Shown here in pieces: positions 17,341-26,325 of a DNA stretch of 64,000 nucleotides. Numbering within the stretch: the stretch's first letter is position 1; each line of letters opens with the position of its first letter. The notes under the pieces are model-generated. The model was not told the origin of the DNA and searched no databases. It was given only the letters and a program-made list of their open reading frames with translations. This DNA is from Pseudomonas viridiflava (GTDB taxonomy: Bacteria; Pseudomonadota; Gammaproteobacteria; Pseudomonadales; Pseudomonadaceae). Both the position numbers and the translations under genes were made by a program. The stretch covers positions 90,910-154,909 of the forward strand of contig NZ_UPSE01000073.1 in the NCBI RefSeq assembly GCF_900573885.1, written 5' to 3'.

Positions 17341-18045
17341 TTAAAAGCGGAACACTTCGGTTTGCTGACGAACCGGCGCGGCCTTCGGTATTTGCGGCGG
17401 CTCGGGTGTTTTCGCCGGGGTAGGAACGGCTGCCGGCTTGCGCGTTTCTTCGGCGATCGGTTGCTCCGACATCGGCTTGATCGCCGTCGCCAGCTGCTCG
17501 GCCAAACGGCGCAAAACAACACTCTGGGCGCGAACCTGATCAGCCGAACCGCCCAGATGGGGTTCTTCGATATGAATCAGGCGACTGTCGCGCAACTGAC
17601 CGCGACGGTCCAGCAAGCGCCACTGGGCATCAAGTACCGCCGGCTGCAGCGGGCCGGAGTCCATGCGGCTGATGGTCAGTTCCACTTGCACGTCCGGCAC
17701 AAAACCAGCGCCTCCGGGCGCCAGTACCAAGCGTTGCGTTTCCAGGCGCGAAGCCAGTTGGCGCAGCAACACCTGATCGATATCGGCACCCAGCGCTCCG
17801 GCCCAGCGGGCTTCGGTGGCTGGCGTCAGGCTGCCGTCCTGATGGCGTTGCAGCAGGGTGGGTTGTTGCAGGTAGTCGGCAATGGACACCGGCCCCAGCA
17901 GTACCGCGACGCCTTTGTTGGCGACGGGCATTTTCGGGTTGCCGCTGTCGAGCTGGTACAACGTCACAGGTTGCTGAGCGACGCAGCCGACCATGCTCAA
18001 CAGGCTGGTCAGTAACAGCAGCGAGGGAATTCGCAACGAAATCAT
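17341..18045 (-). CDS. PqiC/DUF330-type ABC transport auxiliary lipoprotein
   Basis: A 234-residue lipoprotein: hydrophobic signal MISLRIPSLLLLTSLLSMVG then Cys21. The body fits the PqiC family (TLYQLDSG near the start, VLLGPVSIADYLQQPTLLQR, RWAGALGADIDQVLLRQLASRL). PqiC normally works with PqiA/PqiB, an MCE system that carries lipids between the membranes, but no pqiA or pqiB lies here. The last 45 residues are a Pro/Ala-rich tail ending in PVRQQTEVFRF, likely disordered. It is downstream of parC on the same strand with a 210-nt spacer holding a strong hairpin. Confidence 0.8.
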   Translation of the reverse strand: MISLRIPSLLLLTSLLSMVGCVAQQPVTLYQLDSGNPKMPVANKGVAVLLGPVSIADYLQQPTLLQRHQDGSLTPATEARWAGALGADIDQVLLRQLASRLETQRLVLAPGGAGFVPDVQVELTISRMDSGPLQPAVLDAQWRLLDRRGQLRDSRLIHIEEPHLGGSADQVRAQSVVLRRLAEQLATAIKPMSEQPIAEETRKPAAVPTPAKTPEPPQIPKAAPVRQQTEVFRF

Positions 18046-18215
18046 CTATCTCATCCGGGCAGCGACGCGGGGTCGCTTGCAGTCAGAACACTGGGCCAAG
18101 GCCGGCTATCATCCGTCAAACCTGCCCGTGACTCCAGCCTTGCGAAGGTTACGGCGTGCTTCGGTGGGCCATACCGAACAGCCTGAAAAGGCCGAAGCGC
18201 GCCGATCTGGCCATG

Positions 18216-18248
18216 AACGGCGCGCATCAAGCGGCAGTGCGCGCCGTT
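18216..18248. repeat. GC-rich hairpin downstream of parC
   Basis: AACGGCGCGC at 18216-18225 pairs perfectly with GCGCGCCGTT at 18239-18248, loop 13 nt. It lies just after the parC stop codon in the direction of transcription. There is no T-run, so it is not a typical intrinsic terminator; it could stabilise an mRNA 3' end. The rest of the 18046-18255 spacer shows nothing I can name. Confidence 0.6.
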
Positions 18249-18255
18249 CGGGCCG

Positions 18256-20508
18256 TTAGCCTTCTACCAGCAATCCATCCACACGCTGGAAGCCACGAGG
18301 CAGTTTGTTGCCGCGACGGCCGCGTTCGCCTTTGTAATGCTCCAGATCATCGGCTTTCAGCGACAGCGTGCGTTTGCCCGCTTGCAGAACCAGCGTGGCA
18401 CCGGCAGGCAGCACGGCAAGCCCGGTGACGAACTCTTCTCGGCTGGCGACGCGATCACCCGGCACGCCGATGATCTTGTTGCCCTTGCCTTTGCCCAGTT
18501 GCGGCAAGTCGGCGACTTTGAACAGCAACAGGCGGCCTTCGGTGGTCACCGCTGCCAGCCAGTCTTCCTCACGGTTGGCCACCGGCTGCGGCAGCAGCAC
18601 TTTGGCGCCGTTGGGCAGGCTGAGCAGGGCTTTACCGGCCTTGTTCTTGGCTTGCAGGTCTTCACCTTTCACCACGAAGCCGTAGCCGGCGTCCGAGGCG
18701 ATCACGAACAGCGCGTCGTCGTCCGGCAGCAGCACGCATTCAAACGTGGCGCCTGGTGGTGGCGTCAGGCGGCCGGTCAGCGGTTCGCCCTGGCCGCGGG
18801 CCGACGGCAACGAGTGCGCGGCCAGCGAGTAGCTGCGTCCGGTCGAGTCGATAAACACCGCGTACTGGTTCGAGCGCCCCGGTGCCGAGGCTTTGAATTC
18901 GTCGCCGGCTTTGTAGGAGAGCGAAGTGGCGTCGATGTCGTGACCTTTGGCGCAGCGCACCCAGCCTTTTTCCGACACCACCACGGTCACCGGCTCGGTT
19001 GGCATCAGCTCGGTTTCCGACAGCGCTTTGGCTTCGGCACGCGCCACGATGGGCGAACGGCGATTGTCGCCATAGGTTTCGGCGTCGGCGATCAGCTCGG
19101 TGCGCACCAGTTTGCGCAGTTTGCTTTCGCTGCCCAGCAAGGCTTGCAGCTTGGCTTGTTCCTTGGCGAGTTCTTCCTGTTCGCCACGGATTTTCATTTC
19201 TTCCAGCCGCGCCAGTTGGCGCAGGCGGGTGTCGAGGATGTAGTCGGCCTGGATGTCGGTGAGCGCAAAGCGCTCCATCAGCACCGACTTGGGGTGCTCC
19301 TCGGTGCGGATGATATGAATGACTTCATCCAGGTTGAGGAAGGCAATCAGCAAGCCGTCCAACAGGTGCAGGCGGCGCTCGACTTTATCCAGGCGAAATT
19401 GCAGGCGGCGGCGCACGGTGCCGATACGGAACACCAGCCATTCACTGAGCAGGTCGCGCAGGTTTTTCACCTGCGGTTTGCCGTCCAGGCCAATGATGTT
19501 GATGTTTACCCGGTAGCTGGATTCCAGCTCGGTGGTGGCGAACAGGTGTTGCATCAGCTCGTCGGCATCCACGCGGTTGGAGCGCGGAATGATGACGATG
19601 CGGCACGGGTGTTCGTGGTCCGACTCATCGCGCAGGTCGGCGACCATCGGCAGTTTTTTCGCCTGCATCTGGCCGGCGATCTGCTCCAGCACTTTGGCGC
19701 CGGACACTTGATGCGGCAGTGCGGTGATAACAATGTCGCCGTCTTCCACACGGTACACGGCGCGCATGCGCACCGAGCCTTTGCCGGTTTCGTAAATCTT
19801 CAGCAGGTCGGCGCGCGGGGTGATCACTTCCGCTTCGGTCGGGTAGTCCGGGCCGAGTACGTGTTCGCAGAGTTCTTCCACCGTTGCCTTCGGCTCATCG
19901 AGCAGGCGAACGCAGGCGCTCGCGACTTCCCGCAGGTTGTGCGGCGGCACGTCGGTGGCCATGCCCACGGCAATGCCCGTGGTGCCGTTGAGCAGCAGGT
20001 TCGGCAAGCGCGCGGGCAATACGGCGGGTTCGTCGAGGGTGCCATCAAAGTTCGGAACCCAGTCGGCGGTGCCTTGACCCAGTTCGGTGAGCAGCACTTC
20101 GGAATAACGCGACAGGCGCGCTTCGGTGTAGCGCATGGCCGCGAAGGACTTGGGATCATCCGGCGCGCCCCAGTTGCCCTGGCCGTCGACCAGTGTGTAG
20201 CGGTAGCTGAATGGCTGGGCCATCAGCACCATGGCTTCGTAGCACGCCGAGTCGCCGTGGGGGTGGAACTTACCCAGCACGTCACCGACGGTACGCGCCG
20301 ATTTCTTGTGTTTGGAATCGGCGTCCAGGCCCAGCTCGCTCATGGCGTAGATGATGCGGCGCTGTACCGGCTTGAGGCCGTCGCCAATGTGCGGCAGCGC
20401 GCGGTCCATGATTACGTACATGGAATAGTTGAGGTAGGCCTGCTCGGTGAAGTCGGCCAGGGAGCGCCGCTCCACGCCGTCCAGGCTCAGGTCTAGAGAG
20501 TCGCTCAT
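18256..20508 (-). CDS. parC: DNA topoisomerase IV subunit A
   Basis: The breakage-reunion subunit of topoisomerase IV, which unlinks daughter chromosomes. It has 750 residues, normal for Pseudomonas. The active-site tyrosine is Tyr127 in [10 protein letters not shown]. The quinolone-determining region [20 protein letters not shown] carries Ser87 and Glu91, the drug-susceptible residues. The C-terminal part is the beta-pinwheel domain. The ATG at 20508 follows the retropepsin-like gene by 7 nt, so parC is the last gene of a unit that begins with parE or further upstream. Confidence 0.98.
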   Translation of the reverse strand: MSDSLDLSLDGVERRSLADFTEQAYLNYSMYVIMDRALPHIGDGLKPVQRRIIYAMSELGLDADSKHKKSARTVGDVLGKFHPHGDSACYEAMVLMAQPFSYRYTLVDGQGNWGAPDDPKSFAAMRYTEARLSRYSEVLLTELGQGTADWVPNFDGTLDEPAVLPARLPNLLLNGTTGIAVGMATDVPPHNLREVASACVRLLDEPKATVEELCEHVLGPDYPTEAEVITPRADLLKIYETGKGSVRMRAVYRVEDGDIVITALPHQVSGAKVLEQIAGQMQAKKLPMVADLRDESDHEHPCRIVIIPRSNRVDADELMQHLFATTELESSYRVNINIIGLDGKPQVKNLRDLLSEWLVFRIGTVRRRLQFRLDKVERRLHLLDGLLIAFLNLDEVIHIIRTEEHPKSVLMERFALTDIQADYILDTRLRQLARLEEMKIRGEQEELAKEQAKLQALLGSESKLRKLVRTELIADAETYGDNRRSPIVARAEAKALSETELMPTEPVTVVVSEKGWVRCAKGHDIDATSLSYKAGDEFKASAPGRSNQYAVFIDSTGRSYSLAAHSLPSARGQGEPLTGRLTPPPGATFECVLLPDDDALFVIASDAGYGFVVKGEDLQAKNKAGKALLSLPNGAKVLLPQPVANREEDWLAAVTTEGRLLLFKVADLPQLGKGKGNKIIGVPGDRVASREEFVTGLAVLPAGATLVLQAGKRTLSLKADDLEHYKGERGRRGNKLPRGFQRVDGLLVEG

Positions 20509-20515
20509 GCGTGCC

Positions 20516-21040
20516 TCATTGTGTGGTCGTCTGGCGCAGCACCAGGGTGCCGTCGCGCTGGGTGAATTCCAGTTGTTTGAGCGCGCTCATGCCGAGCAGC
20601 ACTTCGTCGCCCTGCATGCCGGGCGCCACCAGGGCGCGCACGTTGTGCAGGACGATCTCGCCCAGTTGCAGGCTTTCGATTCTTGTGCGGTAGCCGGTGC
20701 TCATGCCGTTGGCAGTGCTTACGGTTACCGGCGCGCCACGTTCCAGCTTCAGGCGCTCGGCCATTTCGCCGGGAATTGCCACGTCGGTGGCGCCGGTGTC
20801 GAGCATAAACAGCACGGTGTTGCCGTTAATGGCGCCAGTCGAAACAAAGTGGCCTTGCCCGTTTCCGGCCAGCCGAACTTCGATATAACCCTGGCCATGG
20901 GACGAGGTTGGCACCTGATTGGGGTTGTGTTGTTTGTCTTCCCACGCGCCGAAGAAATGCGTGGCCAACGCCAGCCCGGCGCCCCAGAACAACACCCACA
21001 TCACCCGGCCCGCGCGGCGCCCGACGGTTTGCCCGGTCAC
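20516..21040 (-). CDS. Retropepsin-like aspartic protease, membrane anchored (TIGR02281 type)
   Basis: A 174-residue protein with one N-terminal membrane helix ([19 protein letters not shown]) and a single-domain aspartic protease fold. The catalytic motif is [11 protein letters not shown] with Asp81, and the hydrophobic-hydrophobic-Gly motif is in [12 protein letters not shown]. Such proteins should work as dimers on the periplasmic side; substrates are unknown. I chose the GTG at 21040 because it overlaps the upstream stop (GTGA), a common coupling arrangement; an ATG at 21001 would also keep the helix. It lies between the phytase-like gene and parC, as in P. aeruginosa (PA4965). Confidence 0.85.
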   Translation of the reverse strand: MTGQTVGRRAGRVMWVLFWGAGLALATHFFGAWEDKQHNPNQVPTSSHGQGYIEVRLAGNGQGHFVSTGAINGNTVLFMLDTGATDVAIPGEMAERLKLERGAPVTVSTANGMSTGYRTRIESLQLGEIVLHNVRALVAPGMQGDEVLLGMSALKQLEFTQRDGTLVLRQTTTQ

Positions 21041-22101
21041 TTGGTTGCACTCCAGCCAGCGGCCGGTGCAGCAAAGCGCCAGATAATGGGTCGGTCTTCG
21101 CCATCGCCGCGGGCACTGTTGCCGTTGTCGACGCCGATCCACGCGCCTTTTTCGTCGATGGTCAGCGCTTCCGCCATGCCCCACGGTTCGTCGTATTTGC
21201 GCGCATCGGTCAGCGCCTCGTTGGCGAACGACCAGCATTGTTCGGCTTCGCCGCTGTCCGCGGCGCGACGGCAAATGCGGTGCGTCAGGCGCTCCAGGGT
21301 ATACAGGTGGTTTTTGTACAGCGCGACATCGCCGAAATCCTTGGGCATGCGCTTGCTGCCCATTTGCGGCGGCGGCAACTCGTCGCCGCCCTCGCTCATC
21401 AGCACACAGCCGCCGGCGCATTTCCAGCTGCCGTCAATCTTGTGCAGCACCAGCAAGCCCCGGCGTTCGCGCTCGGCCGCGAGCCACAAACGTTCACCCT
21501 TGGCATCGACCACCAAGCCTTCAAACAGCGCATTGAAGTGCAGCAGCATGCCGCTGGCGCGTGCCTGACGGACCATGCCCGGGGGCAGGTTCAGCCATTC
21601 GCCGGTGCCGGCCGGTGGAATCATCAGAACGGCAGAAGCCGCTTCGCTGACCAAATACCGGTTGCCCTTGGCATCGCAGCTGAGGCCTTCGAAATCCAGC
21701 GCGCCGCCGCGGGTCAGGCTGGCGAGCCAGTTGCGCACGCGCGTGCCCCACGGCAGCGGGCTCTGCGGCGCAGGGGGCGCCTCGAACATTTCCACGTCGG
21801 CCTGGAACACGGCGCCTTTGCTGGTGAGGCGGTAGATGCGGTCGTCATCACGGTCCGAAACGGTCCACAACGCATCGCCGCACCATGCCAGGCCAGACAG
21901 ATTGCCGGTGGGCATGCCGTCTACGGCCTGTTCGCTGAGCAATTTCAGCTCTTCGAAAGGCGGTTTGGGCGCTGGTGCCTGCTCCGGTTCCGCGGCATCC
22001 ATGGCCACCACTGGCTGCGGCCTGGCGGCCGCTGGCGGGGGCGGGGTCTGGGCGAGTACGGGAGCAGCTATCAGCAGCAGGGCCGCGAACAGCTGGCGCA
22101 T
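21037..22101 (-). CDS. Esterase-like activity of phytase family protein, exported
   Basis: A 354-residue protein with a clear signal peptide (MRQLFAALLLIAAPVLAQ), a Pro/Ala-rich linker to about residue 50, and a beta-propeller-like domain of the phytase-like esterase family (NLSGLAWCGDALWTVSDRDDDRIYRL, FEGLSCDAKGNRYLVSEAAS, FEGLVVDAKGERLWLAAER, EALTIDEKGAWIGVDNG). The repeated acidic blades suggest metal binding. Its start ATG shares one base with the parE stop, and its stop overlaps the next start, so it is translated as part of the parE-parC unit. Function in the periplasm is unknown. Confidence 0.82.
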   Translation of the reverse strand: MRQLFAALLLIAAPVLAQTPPPPAAARPQPVVAMDAAEPEQAPAPKPPFEELKLLSEQAVDGMPTGNLSGLAWCGDALWTVSDRDDDRIYRLTSKGAVFQADVEMFEAPPAPQSPLPWGTRVRNWLASLTRGGALDFEGLSCDAKGNRYLVSEAASAVLMIPPAGTGEWLNLPPGMVRQARASGMLLHFNALFEGLVVDAKGERLWLAAERERRGLLVLHKIDGSWKCAGGCVLMSEGGDELPPPQMGSKRMPKDFGDVALYKNHLYTLERLTHRICRRAADSGEAEQCWSFANEALTDARKYDEPWGMAEALTIDEKGAWIGVDNGNSARGDGEDRPIIWRFAAPAAGWSATK

Positions 22102-24005
22102 CAGGCCAGCACCTCGGCCAGGTCGCCTTTGGATTCCAGCCAGGTTTTGCGGTCGCCTGCGCGCTTTTTCGCCAACAGCATGTCCATCAATTCGTGCGTC
22201 AGCTCGAAGTCCTCCAGGGTCAACTGCACCAGGCGGCGCGTGTTGGGGTCCATGGTGGTTTCGCGCAGCTGCGGCGGGTTCATTTCACCCAGACCTTTAA
22301 AGCGCGTGACCTGCGGCTTGCCCCGTTTTTTCTCGGCCACCAGACGGTCGAGAATGCCGTCGCGCTCGGCTTCATCCAGGGCGTAGTAAATCTCTTTGCC
22401 CAGGTCGATGCGGTACAGCGGCGGCATGGCGACATACACGTGGCCGGCATCGACCAGCGCGCGGAAGTGCCGCACGAACAGGGCGCACAGCAAGGTGGCG
22501 ATGTGCAGGCCGTCGGAGTCGGCGTCGGCAAGGATGCAAATTTTGCCGTAGCGCAGTTGGGAAAGGTCGGCCGCGCCCGGGTCTACGCCAATGGCTACGG
22601 CAATGTTGTGCACTTCCTGGCTGGCCAGCACTTCGCCGCCGTCCACTTCCCAGGTGTTCAGAATCTTGCCGCGCAGGGGAAGAATGGCCTGGAATTCTTT
22701 ATCTCGTGCTTGCTTGGCCGAACCGCCGGCGGAATCACCTTCCACCAGAAACAGTTCGGAGCGCATCGGGTCCTGGCCGGCGCAATCGGCCAGCTTGCCG
22801 GGCAGCGCCGGGCCTTGGGTGATGCGTTTGCGTTCGACTTTCTTGCCGGCTTTCAGGCGGCGGCCGGCGTTGCTGATGGCCAATTCCGCCAATTGCAGGC
22901 CGAGCTCCGGGTGCTGGTTCAGCCACAGGCTGAAGGCATCTTTGACCACGCCGGAAACAAAGGCCGAGGCCTCACGGGAGGACAGGCGCTCTTTGGTCTG
23001 CCCAGAGAATTGCGGCTCCTGCATTTTCATCGACAGCACAAAAGCGATGCGTTCCCACACGTCTTCCGGCGCCAGCTTCACGCCACGGGGTAGCAGGCTA
23101 CGGAATTCGCAGAATTCGCGCATGGCATCCAGCAGGCCTTGGCGCAGGCCGTTTACATGGGTGCCGCCTTGGGCGGTAGGAATGAGGTTGACGTAGCTTT
23201 CCTGCACGCTTTCGCCACCTTCGGGCAGCCATAGCAGGGCCCAGTCGACGGCTTCTTTATTACCGGCCAGACTGCCGCAGAACGGCTCGTTGGGCAGACG
23301 CTCAACCTCGGCGACCGAGTCGGCCAGGTATGAACGCAAACCGTCTTCGTAGAACCATTCAATTTTTTCGCCGCTGGCTTTGTCTTCAAAGCTCACCGAC
23401 AGGCCCGGGCACAGCACGGCCTTGGCTTTGAGCACGTGCTTGAGGCGACTGACCGAGAATTTGTGCGAGTCGAAATACTTGGCGTCGGGCCAGAAGTGCA
23501 CGCTGGTGCCGGTGTTGCGCTTGCCGACCGTGCCGACGACTTCCAGATCGGTGGCTTTGAAGCCGTCGGCGAAGGTCATGCGGTATTCGTTGCCGTCGCG
23601 CTTAACCCGAACTTCCACGCTGGTGGACAAGGCGTTGACCACCGAGATGCCCACGCCGTGCAAACCACCGGAGAACTGGTAGTTCTTGTTGGAGAATTTG
23701 CCGCCGGCATGCAGCTTGGTCAGGATCAGTTCAACGCCCGGCACGCCTTCTTCCGGGTGGATGTCCACCGGCATGCCGCGACCGTCGTCGCTCACTTCCA
23801 GCGAGTTGTCTTCGTGCAGGATCACCTGCACCGATCTGGCGTGGCCGGCCAGGGCTTCGTCGACGCTGTTGTCGATGACTTCCTGGGCCAGGTGGTTGGG
23901 ACGGCTGGTGTCGGTGTACATGCCCGGGCGCTTGCGCACCGGATCGAGGCCGGAAAGGACTTCGATGGCGTCTGCGTTGTAGGAGCTTGAACCTTGCTGG
24001 GCCAT
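22101..24005 (-). CDS. parE: DNA topoisomerase IV subunit B
   Basis: The ATPase subunit of topoisomerase IV. It has 634 residues with the GHKL ATPase domain (VIDNSVDEALAGHA, DDGRGMPVDIH, GGLHGVGISVVNALS) and a C-terminal TOPRIM domain (LFLVEGDSAGGSAKQARD, ILADADSDGLHIATL). It lies 20 nt downstream of yqiA and is followed without a gap by the phytase-like gene, so topoisomerase IV subunits A and B are made from one unit here with two periplasmic-protein genes between them. Confidence 0.98.
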   Translation of the reverse strand: MAQQGSSSYNADAIEVLSGLDPVRKRPGMYTDTSRPNHLAQEVIDNSVDEALAGHARSVQVILHEDNSLEVSDDGRGMPVDIHPEEGVPGVELILTKLHAGGKFSNKNYQFSGGLHGVGISVVNALSTSVEVRVKRDGNEYRMTFADGFKATDLEVVGTVGKRNTGTSVHFWPDAKYFDSHKFSVSRLKHVLKAKAVLCPGLSVSFEDKASGEKIEWFYEDGLRSYLADSVAEVERLPNEPFCGSLAGNKEAVDWALLWLPEGGESVQESYVNLIPTAQGGTHVNGLRQGLLDAMREFCEFRSLLPRGVKLAPEDVWERIAFVLSMKMQEPQFSGQTKERLSSREASAFVSGVVKDAFSLWLNQHPELGLQLAELAISNAGRRLKAGKKVERKRITQGPALPGKLADCAGQDPMRSELFLVEGDSAGGSAKQARDKEFQAILPLRGKILNTWEVDGGEVLASQEVHNIAVAIGVDPGAADLSQLRYGKICILADADSDGLHIATLLCALFVRHFRALVDAGHVYVAMPPLYRIDLGKEIYYALDEAERDGILDRLVAEKKRGKPQVTRFKGLGEMNPPQLRETTMDPNTRRLVQLTLEDFELTHELMDMLLAKKRAGDRKTWLESKGDLAEVLA

Positions 24006-24025
24006 GGGGTCTCGTTCGTCAGTCG

Positions 24026-24643
24026 TTAAATGTCGGAAAAGTCGAAATCGCGCCAGGTGCTCGAGGCAAACCCGGCAAACGCCAGCAAGGCCGGCAAACG
24101 CTCGGCAAAGCCCTGAAAACCATGGTCGCCGCCCGCCTGAATACGCAGTGCGCAGCCCCGGTAGAAGGTCTGGGCGTGCCGATAATCAAGGGTTTCGTCG
24201 GCGGTCTGCAACCACACCTGATAGCGAGCGGGGTCGGCGGGCGCCGGCACTTCCAGTTCGCTCAGGGCGGTGACGTGGTCGAGGGTCAGTTCCCAGGTTT
24301 CGCCGGTGTAATGGTTGGTCTGGGTGCCCAGATGGCCAGCGAACAGGCGGTGAGGGTTGACCGCCGGGTTGATCACCAGCGCCTTCAGGCCATGGCGCTC
24401 GGCCAGGTGGGTCGCATAGTAGCCGCCAAGGGAGCTGCCGACCAGCGTTGGGCTGCCCAGCTCCATGATCGCTTCCTCCAGCTGCGCCAAGGCCTGGCGC
24501 GGGTGGTGATGCAGCGCGGGCATGCGCACCTGATCGGCCCAGCCGAGGCGCTGCATGACGCCATTCAACTGGCTGCCTTTCTGCGATGCAGGGGAGCTGT
24601 TGAGGCCGTGTATATAAAGAAGGGTAGGGGTGTCGGTCAGCAC
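24026..24643 (-). CDS. yqiA: YqiA/YcfP family alpha/beta-hydrolase (esterase)
   Basis: A 205-residue alpha/beta-hydrolase. The nucleophile elbow is GSSLGG with Ser71, the oxyanion region is YIHGLNSSPAS, and the catalytic histidine is in GGDHGF near the end. E. coli YqiA is an esterase with preference for palmitoyl esters; the cellular substrate is not known. Gene order cpdA-yqiA-parE is the same as in E. coli. A long inverted repeat separates it from cpdA. Confidence 0.9.
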   Translation of the reverse strand: MLTDTPTLLYIHGLNSSPASQKGSQLNGVMQRLGWADQVRMPALHHHPRQALAQLEEAIMELGSPTLVGSSLGGYYATHLAERHGLKALVINPAVNPHRLFAGHLGTQTNHYTGETWELTLDHVTALSELEVPAPADPARYQVWLQTADETLDYRHAQTFYRGCALRIQAGGDHGFQGFAERLPALLAFAGFASSTWRDFDFSDI

Positions 24644-24709
24644 GCGGGCGACTCCATAAAACCGTAGCGGCGCACTTTAGCAAAGATGGTGTGGGCGTTG
24701 GTTGGGTCG

Positions 24710-24806
24710 TTGTGCGTTGGGCTTCTCTTCGTTCACCGCATGCAGACCTGCCCAACCTGCTTCGTTCGGTTTCGTAGGTTGGGTTGAACGAAGTGAAGCC
24801 CAACGT
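24710..24806. repeat. Long inverted repeat, GGTTGGG family, variant arms
   Basis: Left GTTGGGCTTCTCTTCGTTCA pairs with right GTTGAACGAAGTGAAGCCC; inner CCCAACCT pairs with AGGTTGGG. Both arms differ from the other copies in the same stretch (TCTTCGTT/AACGAAGT instead of CGCTGCGC/GCGCAGCG), so pairing is kept. It is located between cpdA and yqiA. Confidence 0.85.
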
Positions 24807-24820
24807 GGCTGCTCGCGGCG

Positions 24821-25636
24821 TCAGTAACCCTTGATGGTGTAATCGACCACAAAGTGAATGCCGGTGACGCGGGAAACCCCGGTTTCCAGGCGACCATCGT
24901 CGTGTAGCCGCAACCAGCGGTAGCCGGGGGAGGTGTCGTCGACCTGGAATTCTTCGCTGCCGGGGGCGAATTGCACACAGGTGGACGGCGAGGCCAGCAG
25001 GCGCACGTCGTTGCGCATCTGGTCGAATTCCTGGTGGATGTGCCCCCAGAGAATCGCCCGAACTTGCGGAAAACGGTCGATTACGGCGAACAGCTCGTCC
25101 GGATTGCGCAGCCCGATGGGCTCCATCCAGCGGCAGCCGATGGACACCGGGTGATGGTGAAAACACACCAGATGGTGACGGTCCGGAGCTTCGCTCAGCG
25201 CATTCACCAGCAGGTTCAGTTGCGCTTCTTCGAGGTAGCCAGGAACGGCGCCGGGAATGGACGAGTCGAGCACGGTGACGCGCCAGTTGCCTACATCCAG
25301 CACCGGCGCCATCAGCTCGGTGCCCACGCAGGCCTGCTGCATCGCCGGCAATTCGTCGTGGTTACCCGGAAACCAGCGCGCAGCGCCGGGCAGCTCGGCG
25401 GTCATTTCTCTGAAGCGGTTATAGGATTCCAGCGTGCCGTCCTGGGAAAGATCGCCAGTGGCGAGCATCAGGTCGATATGCGGCTGCTCGCGCTGCACCC
25501 GCTCGATGACTTTTTCCAGGCTGTGACGGGTATCCATGCCCAGCAGTTTGCCGTCCGCTTCTGCAAATAGATGGCTGTCGGACAGCTGCACCAGCAGCAC
25601 CGACGAATCAGCAGAGTTAATGGACGAGCTCGGCAA
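24821..25636 (-). CDS. cpdA: 3',5'-cyclic-AMP phosphodiesterase CpdA
   Basis: A 271-residue calcineurin-like metallophosphodiesterase that hydrolyses cAMP and so tunes Vfr/CRP-type regulation. Metal-binding motifs are in order: QLSDSHLF, ATGDLSQDG, FPGNHDE, CFHHHPVS and WGHIHQEF. The length fits the family. It is in the nudF-yqiB-cpdA-yqiA-parE order, but is separated from yqiB by 236 nt that hold a structured repeat element, so it may have a separate promoter. Confidence 0.95.
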   Translation of the reverse strand: MPSSSINSADSSVLLVQLSDSHLFAEADGKLLGMDTRHSLEKVIERVQREQPHIDLMLATGDLSQDGTLESYNRFREMTAELPGAARWFPGNHDELPAMQQACVGTELMAPVLDVGNWRVTVLDSSIPGAVPGYLEEAQLNLLVNALSEAPDRHHLVCFHHHPVSIGCRWMEPIGLRNPDELFAVIDRFPQVRAILWGHIHQEFDQMRNDVRLLASPSTCVQFAPGSEEFQVDDTSPGYRWLRLHDDGRLETGVSRVTGIHFVVDYTIKGY

Positions 25637-25730
25637 GGCCGTCTCCTTGAGCGGTTTGGTGAGAATTATGATTGTTTAGCACGCTACCGGTAAAGGCGGG
25701 ATGTGGACATGGATCACACTTAAGCGGCCT

Positions 25731-25877
25731 GGTAGAGCGAAAGTTCTCTTTCGGGAACGCCACTGCGTGACGGCCGTGCAAGGCAAAAACGGCTGAGTAA
25801 GCGCAGTTGGCTGTAGCCAATGAGCATTGGGAAACCGTTTTTAACGCCGCATGAGCTAAACGCAGGGACGTTCTACC
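25731..25877. repeat. Structured intergenic element, copy C (GCGCAG-palindrome-TGAGCA family)
   Basis: Centre TTGGCTGTAGCCAA (25807-25820) is flanked by GCGCAG (25801-25806) and TGAGCA (25821-25826). Eight nt further out on each side AAAAACGG (25785-25792) pairs with CCGTTTTT (25835-25842), and an outermost GGTAGA (25731-25736) pairs with TCTACC (25872-25877). Conserved outer words are CAAGGC on the left and AACGCCGCATG on the right. The element fills the yqiB-cpdA spacer and touches the yqiB stop. Related to 33309-33403 and 46811-46898. Confidence 0.8.
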
Positions 25878-26325
25878 GCACAGGTTCCAGTTCGTGACCG
25901 CAAGCCAGGCAATGACTGAGCCATTCGCCGAGGAACAGGTTCAACTGGGTTTTCTCATCCGGCTGGTGCATCGCTGCATTGGGGTACGCGTAAATGCTGC
26001 GAAAGCGCCGCGCATTCTCGGCGCTCACCACTTCGGCCATACGTGCGTCGTGGTAAACCCGCACTTCGAGCCGTGGAATCGGTAGCCACGGCAAGCTGTG
26101 TTCCTGCCGGACCTGCAACGTGGTGGTGTAGGGGCACGCCTCCAGCACGTCCAGCGCCAGCACGCCCAGCAAGCGCTCGCCCTGACTCAACGCCACGCGC
26201 CGCGAGCCACGCTCGTCGCGCATGGCCGGCAGCAGCCGCATCAGCCGCGCGTAGTTGGCCTCGCAGGCGGCTTGCAGTTCGATCAGGTCGACGCGGTAGC
26301 GGTCGCGCAGCAGGGTTACGCCCAC
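25873..26325 (-). CDS. yqiB: YqiB family protein (DUF1249)
   Basis: A 150-residue cytoplasmic protein of the DUF1249 family, with the conserved ACEANYARLMRLLP, YHDARMAEVVSAE and YPNAAMHQPDEKTQLNLFLGEWLSHCL segments. Its function is unknown; the family is always near nudF and cpdA in gamma-proteobacteria. Its start overlaps the nudF 3' end by 10 nt, so the two are co-translated. Confidence 0.92.
   Translation of the reverse strand: MGVTLLRDRYRVDLIELQAACEANYARLMRLLPAMRDERGSRRVALSQGERLLGVLALDVLEACPYTTTLQVRQEHSLPWLPIPRLEVRVYHDARMAEVVSAENARRFRSIYAYPNAAMHQPDEKTQLNLFLGEWLSHCLACGHELEPVR

Noticed and set aside
20240..20260. Quinolone-resistance change in ParC
   Set aside because: The key residues are the susceptible ones (Ser87, Glu91 in GDSACYEAM). 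No resistance allele is seen.
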